Source of the DNA: MFD01275-c22 sp963705885
Lineage (GTDB): Bacteria > Actinomycetota > Actinomycetes > JACCUZ01
Length of the DNA: 64,000 nucleotides
Reading direction: 5' to 3'
Assembly: GCA_963705885.1 (NCBI GenBank)
Contig: OY970120.1
Coordinates: forward strand, 2,356,001-2,420,000
The notes beneath the pieces were generated by a model. That model was not told where the DNA came from. It ran no database searches and saw only the letters and a program-made list of their open reading frames with translations. This document shows, piece after piece, positions 42,256 to 50,649 of the stretch. Position 1 is the stretch's first letter. Each line of letters starts with the position of its first letter. A program made the position numbers and the translations under genes.

Positions 42256-44913
42256 GTGGATCCCCGCAGCCCCTCGTCCGCGGATCCCGGCTATCCCTCG
42301 CACTGGGAGGCCGACGTCGTGCTCCGCGACGGGGGGACCGCCCACCTGCGGCCGATCCGGCCCGACGACGCCGACCGCCTGAAGCGCTTCTACTCACGGC
42401 TGTCGGACGAGACCATCTACTTCCGCTTCTTCTCGCTCTACCGCGAGCTGTCGCAGCGCGACATCGAGCGCTTCACCGTCGTCGACCACCGCGACCGCGT
42501 GGCACTCATCGCGACGATCGCCGACGAGATGGTCGGCGTCGTGCGCTACGAGCGGCTCGACGAGGACACCGCCGAGGTGGCGTTCAACATCGAGGACGCC
42601 CACCAGGGGCGCGGCATCGGCTCGGTCTTCCTCGAGCACGTCGCGGCGGCGGCCCGCGAGCGAGGCATCTCGCGGTTCGTGGCCGACGTCCTGCCCGCCA
42701 ACCACAAGATGCTGCGGGTGTTCGAGGAGGCCGGCTACGTCGTCGACCACCAGTTCGACGACGGTGTCGCGCGGCTGTCGTTCGACCTCGAGCCGACCGA
42801 GGACTCGCTGGCCGTGACCTTCGCCCGCGAGCACCGGTCCGAGGCGGCCTCGGTCCGACGGCTGCTCGAGCCACGCTCGGTCGCGGTCGCCGGTGCGAGC
42901 CGCGACCCGGACTCGGTCGGGCAGACCGTGCTGCGCCACCTCCTCGCCGCCGGGTTCACCGGTCCGGTGCACGCCGTCAACCGGCAGGCCGGGCAGGTGG
43001 CCGGCGTGACGTCGTACCCGTCGGTGCGCGACGTCCCCGGGGACCTCGACCTCGTGGTCGTGGCGGTGCCGGCCGTCGAGGCCGAGGCCGTCGTCGCCGA
43101 CTGCGCCGCCAAGGGTGTGCGCGGTCTCGTGGTCATGTCCAACGGGTTCGCCGAGACCGGTGACGACGGCGCCCTCCTGCAGCGCCGCCTGGTCGCCCTC
43201 GCCCGGGGCAACGGCATGCGGGTGCTGGGGCCGAGCTCGCTGGGGGTGCTCAACACCGACCAGTTGGTCCGGCTCAACGCCTCGCTGTCGCCGATGATGC
43301 CGGCCCGCGGCCGGGTGGGCTTCTTCTCGCAGTCCGGGGCGCTCGGGGTCGCCCTGCTCGACACGGCGGTGCGGCGCGGGCTGGGGCTCTCGACGTTCGT
43401 CAACGCCGGCAACCGGGTCGACGTGAGCGGCAACGACCTCCTGCAGTACTGGGAGGAGGACGACGCCACCGAGGCGGTGATGCTCTACCTCGAGTCGATC
43501 GGCAACCCGCGCAAGTTCAGCCGCATCGCCCGGCGGCTGGCGCGCCAGAAGCCGGTGGTCGTCGTGAAGTCGGGCAGGGGCCGCGGCGAGGTGCCGCACG
43601 GCCACCTGGTGCGCGAGACCCGGGCACCCGCAGCCGCCATCGACGCGCTGTTCCGGCGCGCCGGCGTGATCCGCGTCGAGTCCATCCACCAGATGTTCGA
43701 CGTCGCCCAGCTCGTCGCGCACCAGCCGCTGCCCGCCGGGCCCCGGGTGGCCGTCGTGGGCAACTCCGACGCGCTCGCGGTCCTCGCCGTCGACGCCGCG
43801 GAGGAGGCCGGGCTCCAGGTCGTCACGACGACCACCCTCGGTCCTGACGCCAGCCCCGAGGAGTTCGAGGACGCGCTCGCGTCGGCCTTCGCCGACCAGG
43901 CCGTCGAGTCGGTGGTGGCTCTGTTCATCCCGCCGCTGCGCACCCGTGACGCGGAGGTGGCCGAGGTGCTCGCGCGCACCGCCCGGGTGGCGGGCAAGAC
44001 CGTGGTCTCGACCTTCCTCGGCATGCCGGGCGTCCCCGAGGCGCTGCGTGTGGCGGAGGGGGAGCGAGGGAGCGTGCCGTCGTACCCCACGGCGGAGGAC
44101 GCCGTGCGCACGCTCGCCGCCGTGACGTCGTACGCCGCCTGGCGCGCCACCCCGACAGGTCACACGGTCGTGCCGTCCGGGCTGGACGTCCGCGGCGCCC
44201 GGGCCGCGGTCGTCGAGCTGCTGGGCGAGCGCGACGAGGTCGTGCTCGACGACGCAGCGCTGGCGCGGCTGCTGGCGTGCTACGGCATCGAGGTCCGCGA
44301 GACGGTCGCCGTCGGCGACGTCGACGAGGCCGTCGCCGCCTCCGACCGGCTCGGCTACCCGGTGGCGCTCAAGGCGCTCGCCCCCCACCTGCGGCACCGT
44401 CGCGAGCTCGGCGGCGTGCGCCTGGACATCGACGATGCCGAGGAGATGCGCACGGCCTTCGTCGCGCTGCGGGAGCGGCTGGGGGACGTCGGGCCCTTCG
44501 CCGTGCAGCGGATGGTGCCCACCGGCGTGGCCTGCCGGCTGGCGACCGTCGAGGACCCGCTCTTCGGGCCGGTGCTGTCCTTCGGCCTGGGCGGGATGGC
44601 CACCGACCTGCTCGGCGACCGGGCCTACGGCGTCCCGCCGCTGACCGACGCGGACCTCTCCGGGATGGTGCGTTCCGTGCGCACCGCGCCGCTGCTGCTG
44701 GGGTACGGCGGGGCCCCCCCGGCCGACCTTGCCGCCCTGGAGGACCTGCTCGCCCGGTTGGCCCGGCTCGCAGACGACCTGCCCGAGGTCGCCGAGCTCG
44801 AGCTCAACCCGGTCGTGGCCGCCCCGACCGGGGCGTCCGTGCTCGCGGCCACCGGGCGCCTGGCGCATCCACAGGCGCGCACCGAGCGTGGTGCGCGAGC
44901 GCTGCCGACCTGA
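42256..44913 (+). CDS. GNAT acetyltransferase fused to ADP-forming acyl-CoA synthetase
   Basis: 885-residue fusion. Residues about 15-170 are a GNAT domain (acetyl-CoA loop in EDAHQGRGIGSVFLEHVA). About 195-290 is a CoA-binding Rossmann domain (SVAVAGASRDPDSVG). About 300-480 is a succinyl-CoA ligase-like domain (GFFSQSGALGVALLD). The remainder is a second ligase-like segment and an ATP-grasp domain (YPVALKALAPHLRHRRELGG, then ELELNPVVA). Relatives (Pat/PatZ type) acetylate acetyl-CoA synthetase and other proteins on lysine, with the synthetase half acting as a metabolite sensor. The phospho-His of the catalytic loop is not obvious by eye, so synthetase activity is uncertain. Here GNAT is N-terminal, the reverse of PatZ. 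Confidence 0.9.
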   Translation: MDPRSPSSADPGYPSHWEADVVLRDGGTAHLRPIRPDDADRLKRFYSRLSDETIYFRFFSLYRELSQRDIERFTVVDHRDRVALIATIADEMVGVVRYERLDEDTAEVAFNIEDAHQGRGIGSVFLEHVAAAARERGISRFVADVLPANHKMLRVFEEAGYVVDHQFDDGVARLSFDLEPTEDSLAVTFAREHRSEAASVRRLLEPRSVAVAGASRDPDSVGQTVLRHLLAAGFTGPVHAVNRQAGQVAGVTSYPSVRDVPGDLDLVVVAVPAVEAEAVVADCAAKGVRGLVVMSNGFAETGDDGALLQRRLVALARGNGMRVLGPSSLGVLNTDQLVRLNASLSPMMPARGRVGFFSQSGALGVALLDTAVRRGLGLSTFVNAGNRVDVSGNDLLQYWEEDDATEAVMLYLESIGNPRKFSRIARRLARQKPVVVVKSGRGRGEVPHGHLVRETRAPAAAIDALFRRAGVIRVESIHQMFDVAQLVAHQPLPAGPRVAVVGNSDALAVLAVDAAEEAGLQVVTTTTLGPDASPEEFEDALASAFADQAVESVVALFIPPLRTRDAEVAEVLARTARVAGKTVVSTFLGMPGVPEALRVAEGERGSVPSYPTAEDAVRTLAAVTSYAAWRATPTGHTVVPSGLDVRGARAAVVELLGERDEVVLDDAALARLLACYGIEVRETVAVGDVDEAVAASDRLGYPVALKALAPHLRHRRELGGVRLDIDDAEEMRTAFVALRERLGDVGPFAVQRMVPTGVACRLATVEDPLFGPVLSFGLGGMATDLLGDRAYGVPPLTDADLSGMVRSVRTAPLLLGYGGAPPADLAALEDLLARLARLADDLPEVAELELNPVVAAPTGASVLAATGRLAHPQARTERGARALPT

Positions 44914-44925
44914 GCCCCGGGATGC

Positions 44926-44931
44926 AAGGAT
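44926..44931 (+). promoter_or_regulatory. -10-like element for the DUF5998 gene
   Basis: AAGGAT ends 7 bases before the ATG at 44939, in the leaderless position. It is a weaker match than the TAGNNT elements elsewhere. Confidence 0.4.
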
Positions 44932-44938
44932 GGGCCGC

Positions 44939-45511
44939 ATGACCGACACGACCCTGGCCGGGCTGCGCGCTGCGATCGACCACGCGGGCTACCACCCCGA
45001 GCTCGTCGCCGACGCCGTGGACGCCGCGGTCGCCGGCGAGGCCGTCGAGGCGTTCGTCGTGCACCAGGAGACGACGTTCGACGCCGAGGAGGTCCGCCGC
45101 CACATCACGGTGCTGGCCCTGACCCCCGGGCGCCTCGTGCTCGGCCACGCCGACGACCACCCCGCCGACTCGGTCACCCCGACGTCCTACGTCACGGCGT
45201 CGACCGAGGCCGTGCCGCTCTCGTCGATCCGGTCCGTCGTCGTCAACCGGGTGATCACCGACCCGATGCGCTACCGCGGCGGCACGTCGCCCCAGGAGGT
45301 CACCGTCACGATCGGCTGGGGTGCGGTCAGCCGGCTCGACCTCGAGCCCGCGTCGTGCGGCGACCCCGACTGCGACGGCGACCACGGCTACACGGGCACG
45401 GCGTCCGCCGACGACATCGCGCTGCGGGTCAGCGAGGCCGCCGAGGGGGCCGACGCCGTGGCCCGGATGCTCGGCTTCGCGGCGGCCCTGTCGCGGGCCA
45501 CCGGCCGTTGA
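44939..45511 (+). CDS. DUF5998 family protein
   Basis: 190-residue cytosolic protein of the actinobacterial DUF5998 family. Recognisable parts are the N-terminal helical segment (LRAAIDHAGYHPELVADAVD), the strand region VRRHITVLALTPGRLVLGHA, and a Cys-containing loop SCGDPDCDGDHGYTG (about residues 140-154) that may bind a metal. It begins 25 bases after the GNAT/synthetase gene and ends 7 bases before the phosphodiesterase, in a conserved actinobacterial gene order. Function unknown. Confidence 0.88.
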   Translation: MTDTTLAGLRAAIDHAGYHPELVADAVDAAVAGEAVEAFVVHQETTFDAEEVRRHITVLALTPGRLVLGHADDHPADSVTPTSYVTASTEAVPLSSIRSVVVNRVITDPMRYRGGTSPQEVTVTIGWGAVSRLDLEPASCGDPDCDGDHGYTGTASADDIALRVSEAAEGADAVARMLGFAAALSRATGR

Positions 45512-45518
45512 CCTGCAT

Positions 45519-46664
45519 TTGAGCGACGACCACCTGCCGCTGCCCCACTACGGCGGCGGCTCGCTCGCCGACGTGCTGCCCGCCGTGCTGCGCGGGCTGG
45601 GCGTCCCGGGCGACGGCGACGACCCGGGCGGCATGACCCTCGACGCCTCGCCCCGCACCTGCCTGCTCCTCGTCGACGGCCTGGGGATGTCGGCCCTTCG
45701 CTCCGAGCCCGAGCGGGCGCCGTTCCTCACCTCGCTGCTCGACCAGCGCGGCAGCCGGCCGATCACGTCCGTCTTCCCGACCACGACCCCGATCGCGCTG
45801 ACGTCCCTCGGGACCGGACTGCCTCCGGGACGCCACGGCGTGGTCGGCCTCGTGCTCCGGCTGCCCGACGGCCGCGTCGTCAACACGCTGGCGATCCCCG
45901 GGCAGGTCGACTTCCGCGCCCTGCAGCCGCACCCGACGGTGTTCGAGCGGGCCGCCGCCGACGGGGTCGCGGTGACCCGGGTGGGGCCGCGGGCGTTCGA
46001 CGGGCAGGGTCTGACGGAGGCGGGGCTGCGGGGTGGGCGCTACGCGGCCGCCGAGTCCGCTGGGGAGCGGGTGGCCGAGGCCGCGGCCGCTGTGGGCCGG
46101 GGCGACCGGTCGCTCACCTACGTCTACTACGGCGAGCTCGACGCGACCGGTCACCGGCGCGGCCGTGACAGCGAGGCCTGGCGGCAGGAGCTGGCGCACG
46201 TCGACCGGCTCGCCGAGCAGCTCGCCGAGGCGCTGCCCGCGGGGAGCACGCTGCTCGTCACCTCCGACCACGGCATGGTCGACCTGGAGCCCGCGCAGCG
46301 GTGGGACGTCGCGTCGTCGCCCGACCTCGACGCAGGGGTCGAGGTGGTCGCCGGCGACCCGCGTGCGGTCCACGTCCACGCGCGTCCCGGCGCGGCCGGT
46401 GACGTCCTCGCGGCGTGGTGCACCGTCCTGGGGGACGCCTTCTGGGTCCTCTCCCGCGACGAGGCCGTGGCGTCGGGGCTGTACGGCCCGGTCGACGACC
46501 GGGTCGCCCCGCTCGTGGGCGACGTGGTCGCGGTCGCGCGGGGGAGAGGGTCCGTCGTCGACCCCCGGACGGCGCCGCCCGGGCTGCTCGACCTGGTGGG
46601 CATGCACGGCTCGGTCACCGCGGACGAGCTCGGCGTCCCGCTGCTCGTCCACCGGTCCGGGTGA
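45519..46664 (+). CDS. alkaline phosphatase-superfamily nucleotide pyrophosphatase/phosphodiesterase
   Basis: 381-residue metal-dependent phosphodiesterase. Motifs: LLLVDGLGMSALRSE (metal Asp), SVFPTTTPIALTSLGTGLPP (catalytic Thr within PTTTP), YVYYGELDATGHRRGRDSEA and VTSDHGMVDL (metal Asp/His). It matches NPP-type phosphodiesterases. TTG 45519 is the only plausible start near the usual N-terminus; it lies 8 bases after the DUF5998 stop. There is no signal peptide, so it acts in the cytosol. Hydrolysis of nucleotide or lipid phosphodiesters is expected; the substrate is unknown. Confidence 0.88.
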   Translation: MSDDHLPLPHYGGGSLADVLPAVLRGLGVPGDGDDPGGMTLDASPRTCLLLVDGLGMSALRSEPERAPFLTSLLDQRGSRPITSVFPTTTPIALTSLGTGLPPGRHGVVGLVLRLPDGRVVNTLAIPGQVDFRALQPHPTVFERAAADGVAVTRVGPRAFDGQGLTEAGLRGGRYAAAESAGERVAEAAAAVGRGDRSLTYVYYGELDATGHRRGRDSEAWRQELAHVDRLAEQLAEALPAGSTLLVTSDHGMVDLEPAQRWDVASSPDLDAGVEVVAGDPRAVHVHARPGAAGDVLAAWCTVLGDAFWVLSRDEAVASGLYGPVDDRVAPLVGDVVAVARGRGSVVDPRTAPPGLLDLVGMHGSVTADELGVPLLVHRSG

Positions 46665-46754
46665 GGTCTCGTCCGCGCCGGGCGCGGACGGGTGGCACGA
46701 TGACCCCCCGTACGCGTCAGGTCGCACGCTGAGCCGCAGGGAGCCGTCGGGGCA

Positions 46755-47450
46755 ATGGCCGAGCTCGTCTTCTTCTCGGGAACGATGGACTGCGGGAAGT
46801 CCACCCTGGCGCTGCAGATGGACCACAACCACCGGCAGCGGGGCCGCGTGGGGCTGATCTTCACCCGCCTCGACCGGGCGGGCACCTCGACGCTGTCCAG
46901 CCGCCTCGGGCTGTCGACCCCCGCGGTCGAGGTGACCGACGCCCTGGACTTCTGGGACGCCGTGGCCGAGCGCCGGACCCGCGGCGGGCGGGTCGACTAC
47001 CTGATCTGCGACGAGGCCCAGTTCTACACGCCCACGCAGGCCGAGCAGCTCGCGCGGGTGGTCGACGAGATGGCCGTCGACGTCTTCGCGTTCGGCATCA
47101 CGGCCGACTTCCGCACCCAGCTCTTCCCGGGGTCGCAGCGGCTCATCGAGCTGGCCGACCGGGTCCAGGTGCCGCAGGTCGAGGCTCTGTGCTGGTGCGG
47201 CTCGCGCGCCACCCACAACGCGCGCACCGTCAACGGCGTGATGGTCGTCGAGGGGCAGCAGGTCGTCGTGGGGGACACCGCGGAGGGTGACCACGTCGGC
47301 TACGAGGTGCTCTGCCGCCGCCACCACATGCGCCGCATGACCGCCGCGTCGGCCGACGCTCTGGTCCGCCAGGCCGCGCTCTCGCCGGACACGCTGCCGT
47401 TCGACCTGGCGGCCTGCGCGGTGTCGCCCCGGCCGGGACCGACCGGCTGA
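46755..47450 (+). CDS. tdk: thymidine kinase (type II)
   Basis: 231-residue thymidine kinase. Walker A GTMDCGKSTLALQ near residues 9-21, the DEAQF motif (YLICDEAQFYT, catalytic Glu) near 84, and the zinc-binding lasso with CWCGSRATHNAR and a second pair in LCRRHHM, as in type II TKs, though the last Cys is replaced by His. It phosphorylates thymidine with ATP for dTMP salvage. The start ATG is preceded by GGAGCCGTCGGGG. The next gene, encoding a sulfurtransferase, begins 2 bases after the stop. Confidence 0.93.
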   Translation: MAELVFFSGTMDCGKSTLALQMDHNHRQRGRVGLIFTRLDRAGTSTLSSRLGLSTPAVEVTDALDFWDAVAERRTRGGRVDYLICDEAQFYTPTQAEQLARVVDEMAVDVFAFGITADFRTQLFPGSQRLIELADRVQVPQVEALCWCGSRATHNARTVNGVMVVEGQQVVVGDTAEGDHVGYEVLCRRHHMRRMTAASADALVRQAALSPDTLPFDLAACAVSPRPGPTG

Positions 47451-47452
47451 CG

Positions 47453-48301
47453 GTGGCCGCCTCCCCGCTGGTCGGCGCGACCGAGCTGGACGCCGCCCTC
47501 CGCTCGCACCGGCCGCCCAGCGTGCTGGACGTGCGCTGGCGGCTCGGCGGGCCGCCCGGCGTCGAGGACTTCCGGGCCGGCCACCTGCCGCGCGCGGTGT
47601 TCGCCGACCTCGACCGCGACCTGTCGGCCGTCCCGTCGCCTGACCGGTCCGGCGGGCGCCACCCGCTGCCGCCGGCCGCCGACGCCGAGGCCGCGCTGCG
47701 CCGGCTGGGCATCGACGACGACCGGCCGGTGGTCGTCTACGACGACGCGGGCGGCACGGTCGCGGCCCGGGCCTGGTGGTTGCTGCGCTTCCTGGGCCAC
47801 GCGGACGTACGCCTGCTCGACGGCGGCTACCCCGCCTGGACGGCGGCGGGGCTGCCGGTCGAGACGGGCGACCGCGAGCCGCCGCGCCCGGGACGCTTCG
47901 TGGCCCGGCCGGGCGGCATGCCGCTGCTGGACGCCGCGGGGGCCGCGAGCGTCGCCCGGGACGGGGTCCTGCTCGACGTCAGGGCGACCGAGCGCTACCG
48001 CGGCGAGGTGGAGCCGGTGGACCCGGTCGCCGGGCACGTGCCCGGCGCCGTGAGTGCACCGACCACGGGCAACCTCGCGGCGGACGGCCGGCTGCTCGAC
48101 GGGGCCCTGCTCCGCGACCGGTTCGCCGCGCTCGGTGCCGGTGCCGCGGGGCCGGTGGCCGCCTACTGCGGCTCGGGGGTGAACGCGGCCCACACGGTGC
48201 TCGCCCTGGAGGTCGCCGGGACCTCGGCAGCGCTCTACGCCGGCTCGTGGTCGGACTGGGTCAGCGACCTGTCGCGCCCGGTCGCGGTGGGCGACACCTG
48301 A
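47453..48301 (+). CDS. thiosulfate/3-mercaptopyruvate sulfurtransferase (tandem rhodanese)
   Basis: 282-residue two-domain rhodanese. Domain 1 begins SVLDVRWRLGG, domain 2 near residue 155 with LLDVRATERYRGEVEPVDPV and carries the active-site Cys in AAYCGSGVNAAHTV (about residue 241). The CGSGVNA loop differs from classic CRxGx[R/T] (thiosulfate) and is nearer to the CGSGVTA loop of SseA-type mercaptopyruvate sulfurtransferases. It transfers sulfane sulfur to an acceptor such as cyanide or a thiol. It starts 2 bases after tdk, so it is translationally coupled. Confidence 0.9.
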   Translation: MAASPLVGATELDAALRSHRPPSVLDVRWRLGGPPGVEDFRAGHLPRAVFADLDRDLSAVPSPDRSGGRHPLPPAADAEAALRRLGIDDDRPVVVYDDAGGTVAARAWWLLRFLGHADVRLLDGGYPAWTAAGLPVETGDREPPRPGRFVARPGGMPLLDAAGAASVARDGVLLDVRATERYRGEVEPVDPVAGHVPGAVSAPTTGNLAADGRLLDGALLRDRFAALGAGAAGPVAAYCGSGVNAAHTVLALEVAGTSAALYAGSWSDWVSDLSRPVAVGDT

Positions 48302-48367
48302 CCCACTCCCTGCCCGCTTCCCCCCGGTGAGGGTCAGTGGTCGGGCGCCGGGTGACCGCGGGAGAGG

Positions 48368-49258
48368 TCAGGGGCGCTTGCGGGTGCCGAACATGATGTC
48401 GTCCCAGGACGGGATGGCGGGGCGCCGGCCGGCGCGCGCGGAGGCCACCTGACGCGCGGGCTCCGGTGGGTGCGGCTCGGCAGCGGCGGGGGAGTCGGGC
48501 CTCGCGGCGACGAGGTCGGCCTCGCGGTCGTAGACCTCGTCCGCAGGGGCCCCGGGCCGATCGGCGGGGTCCTCGTCGCCGGGTGCGACCGGGACGGCGG
48601 AGAGCCGGCGGACCGCGGCGGGCGGCTCGTCGACCTCGCGGTCGGCGCCGGACCCGTCGACCAGCCAGCGGGCCTCGTCGTCGGCGGGGGCGAGCACCCG
48701 GCCGCGCGGGTCGAAGACCCAGGTGGCCAGCCGTGCCCGCCCGCCGGCGAGGTAGGAGAGCCGCACGGTCCAGCGGTCGTCGTCGCCGCGCCAGGCGTCC
48801 CACTCGACGGTGTCCCGGGAGGCCTGCTGCTCGGTCAGCCGGGCGTCCACCAGGTCGAGCAGCGCGGGGGCCTTGCCGGCGTTCGCCCGGCGGGCCGGGG
48901 CGCGCTGGGCCTGCGCCACGACGTGCTGGCGCTCGGCGATGACCGGGCCGGCGTAGCGCTCGACCCGGTCGGCCGGGATGCCGGCGGCGTGCGACACCTC
49001 GTCGACGCTGTGCCCGGCGCGCACGCGCGCCTGGATCTCTCGGGGGGTGAGCTGACTCTCCAAGGCGATCTCCAGCTGGCCTGGCCGGGAACGGTCACCG
49101 CGCGTGGTGTCGGACCGGAGGGCGGCCGCGAGACGCGCGTCCACGGGCACCCTGAACTGTCGGCTGTCGATGTCCTCGAGGACCAGGTGGGAGCGGTCGG
49201 GCGTGACGGCGACGAGCCGAAGGTCCGTCACCGTCGGGCTCGCCTGGTCACCTGTCAT
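48368..49258 (-). CDS. sepH: septation protein SepH (DUF3071)
   Basis: 296-residue actinobacterial cell-division protein. The N-terminal DUF3071 domain (about residues 10-170) has LRLVAVTPDRSHLVLED, an HTH-like LTPREIQARVRAGHSVDEVS and a TVRLSYLAGGRARLATWVFD core. The C-terminal third is disordered and acidic. In Streptomyces, SepH stimulates FtsZ filament assembly. The ATG is preceded by GGGAGG 10 bases upstream. It lies convergent with the sulfurtransferase gene. Confidence 0.9.
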   Translation of the reverse strand: MTGDQASPTVTDLRLVAVTPDRSHLVLEDIDSRQFRVPVDARLAAALRSDTTRGDRSRPGQLEIALESQLTPREIQARVRAGHSVDEVSHAAGIPADRVERYAGPVIAERQHVVAQAQRAPARRANAGKAPALLDLVDARLTEQQASRDTVEWDAWRGDDDRWTVRLSYLAGGRARLATWVFDPRGRVLAPADDEARWLVDGSGADREVDEPPAAVRRLSAVPVAPGDEDPADRPGAPADEVYDREADLVAARPDSPAAAEPHPPEPARQVASARAGRRPAIPSWDDIMFGTRKRP

Positions 49259-49412
49259 CGTCTCGACGCCTCCCGGTCGTGTCGCGGGACCGACGGGCCG
49301 ACCTTATGGCTCCGCACCGCGCGGGTCGGGGAGGCTCGCCCGGCGCGCCGCCGACTTGTCGACTTCTCTCCCTCCGCCTCGGCCTCCGCCGCTCGCCGAC
49401 CCGGGGCGACGA

Positions 49413-50591
49413 TCAGCGGGGCAGCCGCCGGTAGGCCGCGGTGCACACCGCGAGGGCGCACAGCCCGGACCCCACGGCCACGGAGAACGAGGCGGGGACC
49501 CCGCTGCTGTCGACGAGCCGGCCGGAGATCCAGGTGCAGGCCGAGAGCCCCACGACCAGGCCGGTCGTCGCCCAGGTCAGGCCCTCGGTCACCGTGCCCG
49601 CGGGCACGATGCGCTGCACCAGCGAGAAGCCGCTGATGAGGGTGGGCGCGATGCCGAGCCCGGCGAGGAACAGGAACCCTGCCAGCGCCCAGGTCGAGTC
49701 GACGAACGGCAGGCTGGTGACCGTGACGGTCATCGCGGTCGCGCCGAGCAGGAGCCGGCGGCGGGCGCTGACCTGCCAGTGGACGGCCCCGAAGACGATG
49801 CCCGCGACGGCGCTGCCCCCCGCGTAGCACGCGAGCAGCGGCCCGGCGAGCCCCGTGCGGCCCGCCTCGTCGGCGAAGGCGACCGCGCTGATCTCGACCG
49901 ACCCGAACACCCCGCCGATGAAGAGCATCACGAGCATGAGGTGGACGAGGCCGGGGCTGCGCAGCGCGGAGGGGTGCCCCTCCTCGTGGCCGGCGGCGGG
50001 GGGCGGCTCGCTGGCCCGGTGCGCGAGCAGCCCGACGGTGCCCGACGCCAGCAGGCCCGCGGCCACGAGCAGCCCGGTCTGCGGGTTGACGCGGGTGGCC
50101 AGCACTGTGACGAGCAGCGGGCCCAGCACGAAGATCAGCTCGTCGACCACCGACTCGTAGGCGTAGGCCGTCTGCAGACGCCGCCCGGACCCGAGCACGT
50201 GACCCCACCGGGCGCGGACCAGCGACCCGATGCTGGGCGCGAAGCACCCGGCGGCGGCGACCGAAGGGAAGTAGGTCCAGGTCGGCGCGCCGGCGCTCAC
50301 GAGGACGACGAAGGTCGTGAGAAAGGTGACGTGCAGCGCCACCGCCGGCACCAGCACCCTGGTCTGGCCGTGGCGGTCGATGAGCCGCGCGATGGCGGGG
50401 GCCGCTGCAGCGTTGACCAGCGCGAAGGTCGCCGCGGCGGCACCCGCCAGGCCGTAGCGGTCCTTCTCGGCCACCACGAGCAGCACGATGCCGAGCCCCA
50501 GCATCGCGATCGGCATCCGTGCCACGAAGGCCGCTCCGGAGAACAGCTTCCCGCCGGGCGTCGCCAGCAGGTCGCGGTACGGGGAGAGCAC
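49413..50591 (-). CDS. MFS transporter
   Basis: 392-residue major facilitator with about 12 hydrophobic segments. The N-terminus LSPYRDLLATPGGKLFSGAA leads to FVARMPIAMLGLGIVLLVVA. The loop RLIDRHGQTRVL is the usual cytoplasmic MFS loop 2-3 with the acidic and basic residues. This type, found beside hemH in actinobacteria, is often annotated as a drug efflux protein. No substrate evidence is present. GTG 50591 follows a TAGCGT element with a 6-base gap, so the transcript is probably leaderless. It is divergent from hemH. Confidence 0.88.
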   Translation of the reverse strand: MLSPYRDLLATPGGKLFSGAAFVARMPIAMLGLGIVLLVVAEKDRYGLAGAAAATFALVNAAAAPAIARLIDRHGQTRVLVPAVALHVTFLTTFVVLVSAGAPTWTYFPSVAAAGCFAPSIGSLVRARWGHVLGSGRRLQTAYAYESVVDELIFVLGPLLVTVLATRVNPQTGLLVAAGLLASGTVGLLAHRASEPPPAAGHEEGHPSALRSPGLVHLMLVMLFIGGVFGSVEISAVAFADEAGRTGLAGPLLACYAGGSAVAGIVFGAVHWQVSARRRLLLGATAMTVTVTSLPFVDSTWALAGFLFLAGLGIAPTLISGFSLVQRIVPAGTVTEGLTWATTGLVVGLSACTWISGRLVDSSGVPASFSVAVGSGLCALAVCTAAYRRLPR

Positions 50592-50597
50592 CAGCGC

Positions 50598-50603
50598 ACG
50601 CTA
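50598..50603 (-). promoter_or_regulatory. -10 element of leaderless promoter for the MFS gene
   Basis: TAGCGT on the minus strand ends 6 bases before the GTG at 50591. Confidence 0.55.
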
Positions 50604-50649
50604 CGGGACCCCCCCGACAGGGGCGCCACCTGTTTGCGACCATGACGCC

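Noticed and set aside
42394..44949. An 851-codon antisense frame over the GNAT/synthetase gene
   Set aside because: The sense strand encodes clearly recognisable domains along its full length; the antisense product has low-complexity composition.
48299..48338. CTGACCC / GGGTCAG arms between convergent sulfurtransferase and sepH genes
   Set aside because: Seven-bp arms with a 26-base loop are too weak to support a terminator call.
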